Assembly: GCA_024305405.1 (NCBI GenBank)
Contig: JAKNDB010000068.1
Coordinates: 186,001 to 250,000 of the forward strand
Direction of reading: 5' to 3'
DNA: 64,000 nucleotides
DNA from: Dirofilaria immitis
Lineage: Eukaryota > Nematoda > Chromadorea > Rhabditida > Onchocercidae
The translations under genes and the position numbers were made by a program. This document shows positions 56,501 through 64,000 of the stretch, piece after piece (within the stretch, counting starts at the first letter, position 1; each line of letters starts with the position of its first letter). The notes beneath the pieces were generated by a model. The model saw only the letters and a list, made by a program, of their open reading frames with translations, was not told the DNA's origin and did no database searches.

Positions 56501-59500
56501 AATTTCTTTATTGCCAACGCTTTCTTTCCGATCGTGACAAAATTGAAAATGGTAAATTCTGCTTCGCAGTTCTCTGGGTTCCTTAAATTCTTTTGTTGAA
56601 TCTTTTCGCAATCTATTCGCGGTTTTTCAATTGTTGAAAATTAAATATCATTTAGTGAGAAAGAAACATATGATATAATAATAATGATTTTTTTGAATTT
56701 ATGAACCAATTTTAAGCTAATTGAATAAATATAAATGAATATGAGAGGTAATATAATGAAAAATTATTTGAATTCATGCTAGAGACTTGATATTTACAAA
56801 TAAAATTTGGAATTTTTTCGAGAAATTTCATTCAAACAAGCGATTCATTTTTCAAATAAATCAATGGATATTAATTTTAGGGTGAAAGTTTAAAATACTC
56901 AACTGTTCGAATAATTATTTATTAGTAAATAAGCTGTAATTATAGGCTGAAACATACGAAAAATCAGTACGAATGCTAAATAATAAAAATATTCAAACAG
57001 AAGAAAAATTTTTCGAGCCATCACTTTCGGAGAAGGCCATAAAATCGCAAGTTAGTGTTGCTAAATCAATTTTGAATATATATATATATATATATTTTTA
57101 TCATTTACTTTACTTATTTCACTCAAAAAATCTGCCATTAAATATTAAAATAAATAATAATGATGGTGAAGTCTTTTTCAGAATATCGGAACATCTATGA
57201 ACTTTACAAAAGAAATTAGCCTAGAAAAAAGAAAAAATTCCAGAAAGGATGAAAAATGACGAATCTGAGTAATATTTCATATGTGTTTTTCAATTAAAAT
57301 AATTGTAAAATTTCTTATTTTTAAACATTTTCAGAAAAAATTTTTGAATTTCTGAAAAATCTGCCTTTTCTTATAATTTTTTCTTAAAAATTTCAAATAT
57401 GCTTATTTATCTATCTTGCAAATACTGCTTGGAATATTTTGTATCTTTCTAAAAATATTTGAATCTTCTAAAATTACTTATTTATACTTCCTGATTATTA
57501 ATGCTCATTTAATTGATAAGTATTAGATGTTATTTTTTTTTTTTAAAACATAATATTTCTTCTAATACTTCTCTTTTGTATATTTTATGATTTGCAGAGT
57601 GGATAATTTATCGACGATGTCTCTAGCATTTGTTTCCATGGAAGATGTTGAAATCGATGCAAATTCAATATCTGAAGTCACATCGCTTCCAATGGATCTC
57701 ACAAAGTAATTCGAGAAAATTCATCGGCAATAAATGATAATTAATAATATCTATCATTATCTGGCGTCATATTTCTCTCAAATTTACAATCAACTAATAT
57801 TTTATGTTATCAGGAATCTTAAATTAATCGAATTTCCTTCTGCAACAAAAATTTAATGAAATTAATTATTTCCAAGAAAATTTCAGAACAGAAGCTATAG
57901 ATCGTAGTGTACAAGCACGGTTATCATTGGTTGATCATGGACAGCAAATAGAGCAATCTGCTCTAAATGGTTGCGCCGTCCAAACAGATATTGCCCAATT
58001 TCAGGTTGATGAAATTATGCTGAAATTACATGATTTACAGGTTTATGCTTTATGCTTAATTTTCATATGAAAATTTTAAATAATTTGTTTTTTTGAAATA
58101 ATTAATTTTTTCTTTTTTTTTTAATTTTAGACGAATTGAATTATCACGAAATTTGAGAGAGAAATGTGTAAATTATTTTATGTTTTTAATAATTATACTT
58201 TTTTTTCTATTATTTTAAGGCTAAATCTCATCCAGAATTAGTAGATCGTAGTGTGGAAACATCATTGGAAGAAGGAGTTGCTAATATTGTATTGATACAA
58301 GGCGAAAATATTATTAATAATGAAAATTCAAGGCAAATAACTCAGTACACGGAACATCAGATGATACCCGTGCGTGTCGTAAGTTACTGAAAATTTTTAA
58401 AAATAGCGAAAATCTGAAAAGCTAATGATAGTTTTTCATGCTGAAATTGTTATTTCGCTACAGGATGTTTCAACAGAAACTGAAATATTGATTCCTGAAA
58501 CGGTAGAAAAAAGTACAGCAACAGAAGAAGAAGAAATCAATCAAATGTTTGATCGATCGATGGAAACGGATGCATGGATGCCACAGATGCAAATGCCGGA
58601 ATGCAGTCGTGCTGTACAGACGATATTTGATGAAAATGATGTGAGATTTTAAAATAAGTTTGAAAATTTCTAAATAAGATTATAAATGAATTTTATGTCA
58701 TGAATATTTTCTGCTATTTTCTGCAAAATTACTATAGTAATAATTGACAAATTGAGGATCACGGATCATTATCAGCGAATCAAAAGAAGGTGATGAAGAA
58801 GATCGGTTCTGCAGATTCATTTGTAATCGAAAATAGGTCTGTGAAAATATTTGAAATACTTCCATTGATATTTTTCTTTATTGTTCAAATTTTAGAATGA
58901 GTCTTGAAAAAACATGCATATTTAAGAAATGATTTTTGAGACTTTTCCAGCAGAGTTGCAACAATTTAATGATACATCATAGTCGTTGCAACGATCATCT
59001 TATAAGATTTATAGTATTGTAATGCATTATGGAAACATATACTTCTGTTTGCTTAGATTATCGTCGTTTTATGTTTTGTTAAGAATCAATAGTTGGTATT
59101 TTTCATTTCTATGCAAATTGATTACAGTACGCAATGTTCAATCGATATAAAAGATACATGTGATACGGTTGTACAAACAATGCTCGAAATGAACGATTTT
59201 AATTGCGATAATTCGGTTGAAAAAGAAAGTAATATATCAAACAGATCGCTTAATGGAAGTATGATGGATATAAATGATACAAGTGAATCTGAGTCGAAGC
59301 ATATGAAACCAAAACGACAGGTGAAGATGGCTTGTTTGTTTTAGTATTCTCAAGAAATTTATCAAATCTAAATCTTTATAATCTTACGTTTTCAAGATTT
59401 TAATAATTCAAAATTATTCATAGATTCTTACATCTTAATTGAGATGATATTTTAGTTGAGTTGTTGAATATCGTCAAGAATAAGCGGTGTTATATAACGT

Positions 59501-61611
59501 AAAGTATGCAAATCTTTCATAAAATCTTAGGATCTCGTAATCCAAACCGATGATTCGTACTTAAAAATAGCTCGACGATTGGATCAAATTCGAACAAATC
59601 GAACTGAAAGTTTGCATATTTGCATGGCGAAACCGTTGAAGAAAATCGATGAAGCTAGTAGGTATGCAGATGAGTTAACTTATCTCTATAAAATAAATTT
59701 GCAATAATTCTAAATTGGATTTTAAAATCCTTATCATTATTTTATATTGATGAGATTATTTCGATTTTCGAAACAAATATCAAGCTAAATTACTATGTCA
59801 AATAAGCAAATCAATAAGTGATTGAATAATTACACATTCAAAAAATGTAGTAGCATGAAAATAATGAATTATACATCAAATGAGTAAATAAAATTTCAGT
59901 AAATCAGCGAAGTAGAAGAGGGAAATGTGAGAAAAATTTGTCATAAAATATTTTCAGTTCAAATGATCATGCCGAAAATTCGGCTGAAAATGCTGTTTTC
60001 TATTGGGATGCAGCAGGTAATGTGAGGAGAGTGAGTCAAAAAAATAACGAACAAAAATTATCATCTACAAGGTTTCTTATATTTTCTTATAATTTTTGTT
60101 TTTAATTTCTTAGACATATTATATTTCAAAGATAATAATTTTTGCTTGCAAAATCTTCGAAACTTTTTTCTTAAACTGAATCTAAAATTTTAAGCAAATT
60201 TTTAGCTTAGTCTCATATGTATGATTTAAAAAAGTAAATTAACTTAAAAAAATTTAAAATTTCAGTACTCCAGAAAGGAAGCAGTTGAAGATATCACATG
60301 GCATACTAAAAGATGATCAAACGATGAAATCAGATTCTTCAACAACTAACCAACATGATGTCAGTTGAACCTTGAATCTACTGTTTAACAATTTCTACTA
60401 CTGTTTTCATTTTGTCGAATTAAAGAAAAAGAAAAATAAAAAATTTTTTTATTTGTTTGTCACTGCCACATTTCGATAGATTCGTCACGAATTGCTTCAC
60501 AATTGCTACATTTAGGGACAAAAATTTGCAAATTTTTTTTTCCATTCACTTCATTTTCAATCTTTTCTCCTCAAACGTTTCTATGCAACTGCGAAAAATG
60601 TCGCAGTTGTCATTTACACATCAACTAACCAATTTGTGAATCTACTATCATTTTTCAACAATATGCACTAAATCGATCACATTTCCAGCAGCACGATTGC
60701 TATTACAATTGTTTTGGCACTTTTCTAAAAGATGCCTTTAATATCAATTATCATTGTAATTATTGATTATGTTTGAAGCAAGCAGCAATTGAAAATGATA
60801 TTTTCAATCATTAATCAACAGCACTTTGCATACTGTGAACAGATCATACTATTGCACACTTTCATCAATGGTCCATTTGTTAGCTAAATAATATCGATTT
60901 TATTTGATGATGTGATACGGGAATTCATTCTCTCGATTCACTCCACTATTAATTATTAATATAGCAAATATTGATTCATTTTTCAAATCACATGCTAACA
61001 ATACAATAGTTCCAATAAAGCTTATTGATTATCAGTGATTTTTTTCTCTTACCTCAAGACTAATAATTAAATTTTCGAAATTATCTTGAAAGAAAAAAAT
61101 TATCAAAAATTTTCTAATTTAAGGAAAAAAAGTATTTCTCATTCTATTTTACATATGCAAAAATTGATGATATCATTTTGCAAAATTACTTCACTTTTTA
61201 TCCATTTATGCCAAAATTTTAAAACATTTAAGAGAAATAGAATCAACATTATAATCGAATACTTATATATAATATTTCCTTATCAATAAATGCTAATTGC
61301 TTAAATTTTAGTTTCGATTATACAAATCGCGTTCTATCTCACCAAATATTGAGCATCGCAAAAATTATCATTTCTTACTCGGAAACAACCATCATCATTT
61401 ATCATACAACCTAGTAAAGTAAGCGATTTTATTTGGTATCACGAAATGGGTATTCATAATCCTGGAACACCAGAAGGTCTTCAAGCATCACAAACGACAA
61501 TTATCGATATGCGAAAAGAAAATGCTGCTAACGATTTTGAAATTGATGCAATAAACGGGATAAATGATGATAGAAGTAGGCTTAATCGTAATATTTCTGC
61601 GAAATTCTAAT
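47557..61611 (+). CDS. TWK-type two-pore-domain potassium channel, long repetitive tail
   Basis: A K2P leak channel of the plasma membrane. Probable first exon 47,557-~47,691 ([20 protein letters not shown]). Clear exons: 49,782-49,884, 51,797-51,883, 52,043-52,174 (TM1, [17 protein letters not shown]), 52,512-52,619, 52,876-52,988 and 53,098-53,239 (first pore filter TIGYGN split by the intron; TM2), 54,053-54,147, 54,878-54,988, 55,161-55,303 (TM3, pore two TIGLG), 55,461-55,603 (DVVP, TM4), 55,838-55,984 ([20 protein letters not shown]), 56,946-57,050, 57,182-57,267, 57,598-57,705, 57,887-58,040, 58,221-58,379, 58,465-58,639, 58,757-58,833, 59,127-59,320, 59,531-59,661, 59,957-60,071, 60,266-~60,359, and a likely last exon 61,446-61,611. 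The tail repeats a D-R-S-V-Q/E-T motif. The intron after 55,603 uses a GC donor. Homopolymer frame breaks at 52,172-52,174, 54,112-54,118 and 57,252-57,256. Family secure; exact orthologue and both ends uncertain. Confidence 0.85.
47780..49630. repeat. Repeat-rich first intron of the channel gene
   Basis: Diverged tandem units with ATCATTTTATC, TTTGATAACATTAAT and CTTATTTATT at about 47,780-48,215, a TAA run at 48,309-48,338, a CT run at 48,594-48,613, and short palindromes such as TTTGCTAATATTTCTAG with its complement near 48,865-48,895. No exon seen. Confidence 0.5.
56109..56130 (-). other. Antisense SL1 spliced-leader-like 22-mer in a channel intron
   Basis: Read on the minus strand: GGCTTAATTACCCAAG then TTTGAG. 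This differs from the nematode SL1 leader at one position in 22 (C for T at position 3). It is followed by ACTGATG, not by a GT donor, so it is not an SL RNA gene of normal form. A CTTTTGGCAACG stretch ~30 nt on only weakly resembles an Sm site. It may be the 5' end of a reverse-transcribed trans-spliced mRNA or a decayed SL gene. Confidence 0.6.
56155..56335. other. GC-richer island in a channel intron
   Basis: This ~180 bp is close to half G+C, against about a quarter around it. On the plus strand one frame stays open: [20 protein letters not shown], then [20 protein letters not shown], to TAG at about 56,328. It does not fit the channel's splice phases in an obvious way. I recognise no RNA or protein in it. 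It lies beside the SL1-like 22-mer, and the adjacent 56,342-56,611 is also less AT-rich than average. Confidence 0.45.
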
Positions 61612-62210
61612 AATCGTATGAGTTTGAATTTGTAATGCTAATTGTATTATTATTATTTATCATGTATTTTATGAAGAAGCAAATAAAGATATTTGCTAAA
61701 GCATTATTGTTTTATTCTTTAATCCATAATATATAATGTAAATTTAATAATAATAATAATGTAATTTGCATATGATAAAACTTACTTATTAACAGTAATG
61801 ATAAAATTACATCAAAATTCAATCATATTGTGCGGTCAGTTAAAACTATAATGCATTCTTCCGCAATGAAAGTAAGCTAATCAAATAGAATTAATATTAA
61901 ATTTAAATTAAAATCCATTAATATAATTGCATATATGTTTAAAATTAAAACAGAAAAAACTATTTAAAATATTTGGAATTGAATTACAAATTTTAAATTC
62001 ATTAAATGCTTTCATAATTTGGATACCAATTTTTTAATAATAAACTTTTAATCTTTCATTTTAATCCTTGGCTTATAATCAACGATTATAAAGTCATAAT
62101 CTTTTATCACCTGTTTTCTTTCGAATTTCAACCTCATCAAATTGATACTATATTAATAAGAAGAAGAAGAAAAAAACTTGCAGTCTGAAACAGATATAAC
62201 CCAATCTGAT

Positions 62211-62615
62211 ATGCGAACAATCAATTTATTATCACAGGATGGAGAAAAGATAATAGTTGATGTGGATGTTATATCACAATCAAAAACTATCAAAAATATG
62301 TTAACAGGTAAAATCTAAAAATTCCAATTATTGCTAATTTTCAAATTTTAAACATTTAAAATTATTCGTTTGATAAATTTAAAAAAAGAAAAATTTGACA
62401 AATATTTGATTATTATTTGGCAAATATTTGATTATTATATTGATTTTTAAATTTAAAACAATAATAAAAGTTTTTGTAAAAAAAAAAAAATAGTACGAAA
62501 TAATAAATTATTCACATTTTTAAAAGTACAATTTAGATTTATTGATCGATCGAGTTGATGAATCACAACCAGCTTTTGATTTGCCTGTGCAATTGCCAGC
62601 TAAAACTATTAAAAA
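62211..62615 (+). CDS. SKP1-related (skr) protein, 5' part
   Basis: Two exons. 62,211-62,307 reads [20 protein letters not shown], then [11 protein letters not shown], to a GTAAAA donor. 62,537-62,615 reads [20 protein letters not shown], then PAKTIKK, to GTTTTG. This is the N-terminal BTB/POZ-like fold of SKP1: SDGE-x-F-x-V-D-x-x-V followed by SKTI-x-x-M and the P-L-x-x-V/L-x-x-x-I-L-x-K-V element. SKP1 proteins bridge cullin to F-box proteins in SCF ubiquitin ligases, and nematodes have expanded the family. ATG 62,211 follows a CTTGCAG acceptor by ~30 nt, suitable for trans-splicing. The C-terminal F-box-binding half is not found before the window ends; a satellite array occupies the downstream intron or 3' flank. 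Confidence 0.8.
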
Positions 62616-62786
62616 GTTTTGCTTCTTGCTTTTCTTTTTTTTTAGTACTACCCTAATTTTACGTAAAATTAGTGAATGATTAACAGGCATTTGGTAGTAC
62701 GTTTATATATGAGCCAAAAAAACCAAGGACATTACACATTTCGAATTTTCGAATGATTTATTTTAACTTCATCATATCACAAATGC

Positions 62787-63845
62787 AGAAAAAACAATTG
62801 AAATTCTACTACTGGCTTAGGGAATGAATAGTTGTAATAAATCGTCAAATTTATATCCCAATAAATTGCATAGATATTTCAATTAATATAGATCAAGAAA
62901 AAACAGAAAAAACAATTGAAATTCTAGTATTGGCTTAGGGAATGAATAGTTGTAATAAATCGTCAAATTTATATCCCAATAAATTGCATAGATATTTCAA
63001 TTAATATAGATCAAGAAAAAACAGAAAAACAATTGAAATTCTAGTATTGGCTTAGGGAATGAATAGTTGTAATAAATCGTCAAATTTATATCCCAATAAA
63101 TTGCATAGATATTTCAATTAATATAGATCAAGAAAAAACAGAAAAAACAATTGAAATTCTAGTATTGGCTTAGGGAATGAATAGTTGTAATAAATCGTCA
63201 AATTTATATCCCAATAAATTGCATAGATATTTCAATTAATATAGATCAAGAAAAAACAGAAAAAACAATTGAAATTCTAGTATTGGCTTAGGGAATGAAT
63301 AGTTGTAATAAATCGTCAAATTTATATCCCAATAAATTGCATAGATATTTCAATTATTATAGATCAAGAAAAAAACAGAAAAAACAATTGAAATTCTACT
63401 ACTGGCTTAGGGAATGAATAGTTGTAATAAATCGTCAAATTTATATCCCAATAAATTGCATAGATATTTCAATTAATATAGATCAAGAAAAAACAGAAAA
63501 AACAATTGAAATTCTAGTATTGGCTTAGGGAATGAATAGTTGTAATAAATCGTCAAATTTATATCCCAATAAATTGCATAGATATTTCAATTATTATAGA
63601 TCAAGAAAAAAACAGAAAAACAATTGAAATTCTACTACTGGCTTAGGGAATGAATAGTTGTAATAAATCGTCAAATTTATATCCCAATAAATTGCATAGA
63701 TATTTCAATTATTATAGATCAAGAAAAAAACAGAAAAAACAATTGAAATTCTACTACTGGCTTAGGGAATGAATAGTTGTAATAAATCGTCAAATTTATA
63801 TCCCAATAAATTGCATAGATATTTCAATTAATATAGATCAAAACA
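62787..63845. repeat. 118-bp satellite array, nine units
   Basis: The unit begins AACAATTGAAATTCTA, then CTGGCTTAGGGAATGAATAG, and contains ATCCCAATAAATTGCATAG. Units start near 62,793, 62,911, 63,029, 63,149, 63,267, 63,386, 63,506, 63,624 and 63,743. Two sequence types alternate irregularly: CTACTACTGG in units 1, 6, 8 and 9; CTAGTATTGG in units 2-5 and 7. Some units also have TTATTATAG instead of TTAATATAG. No conserved long frame. Confidence 0.93.
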
Positions 63846-64000
63846 AAAAGGTTCAAACATAAAACCGTTCTTTATTTGAAAAAAAATTGGAACACACAAA
63901 TTATTCGATTTGAATGAATTAACTTTTGATTAAATTTTCGAATTTTTAATCTTACGCTTAAATCTAAAAAGTTTGCTGAAATATGAAAATAAGTTTTGAC

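Noticed and set aside
56342..56611. Minus-strand 89-codon frame rich in Lys, Arg and Glu
   Set aside because: No family or splice context is seen. It lies in the channel intron beside the GC-rich island and may be part of the same insertion, but nothing supports a protein.

Overview
The window looks like nuclear DNA of a nematode, most likely an onchocercid (filarial) worm. By eye it is about three-quarters A+T. Genes are split into many short exons with worm-type acceptors (TTTTCAG or TTTNAG) and small introns. A spliced-leader (SL) RNA gene is present, and a fragment of a Wolbachia-type phosphate transporter gene (pstA) sits in the nuclear sequence. Assignments come from reading translations and splice sites by eye; no database was searched.

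Region 1 (1-12,400) is a repeat-rich gene graveyard. It holds two copies of a ~1 kb duplicated segment (1-945 and 11,068-12,350). Only the second carries the 264-bp pstA insert. It also holds integrin alpha (PAT-2-like) 3' exons on opposite strands, a start-less C2H2 zinc-finger ORF, and two sets of inverted repeats (1,500/5,480 and 7,355/9,765).

Region 2 (12,400-24,100) is gene-dense and housekeeping. Cytoplasmic arginyl-tRNA synthetase (minus strand, 17 exons seen, last exon missing) has an SL RNA gene nested antisense in one intron. Upstream of it on the same strand is rpb-8, an RNA polymerase I/II/III shared subunit. Divergently transcribed is rfc-3 (clamp-loader subunit, plus strand, all eight exons recovered).

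Region 3 (24,100-47,500) is sparse. It has a GNAT-type acetyltransferase gene (29,354-32,568), a tRNA-Ser(AGA) gene on the minus strand, a 15-exon gene I cannot name (34,351-39,304), a dispersed repeat carrying a piece of the synthetase gene (41,233-42,055), and some orphan exons (42.1-43.4 kb). The rest is low-complexity AT-rich DNA with short degenerate tandem repeats.

Region 4 (47,500-64,000) is dominated by a long two-pore-domain (TWK) potassium-channel gene with both pore loops and a long repetitive cytoplasmic tail. It is followed by the 5' part of a SKP1-related (skr) gene running into a 118-bp satellite array.

Across the conserved genes at least eleven single-base length changes in short homopolymers break otherwise good reading frames. 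Restoring one base in each gives correct protein length and splice phase (RFC3 comes to 354 codons, as expected). The simplest reading is uncorrected long-read assembly error, so frameshifts here should not by themselves be taken as evidence of pseudogenes. The genes do not form one pathway. rpb-8 and the synthetase could be a two-gene operon, about 620 bp apart on the same strand.
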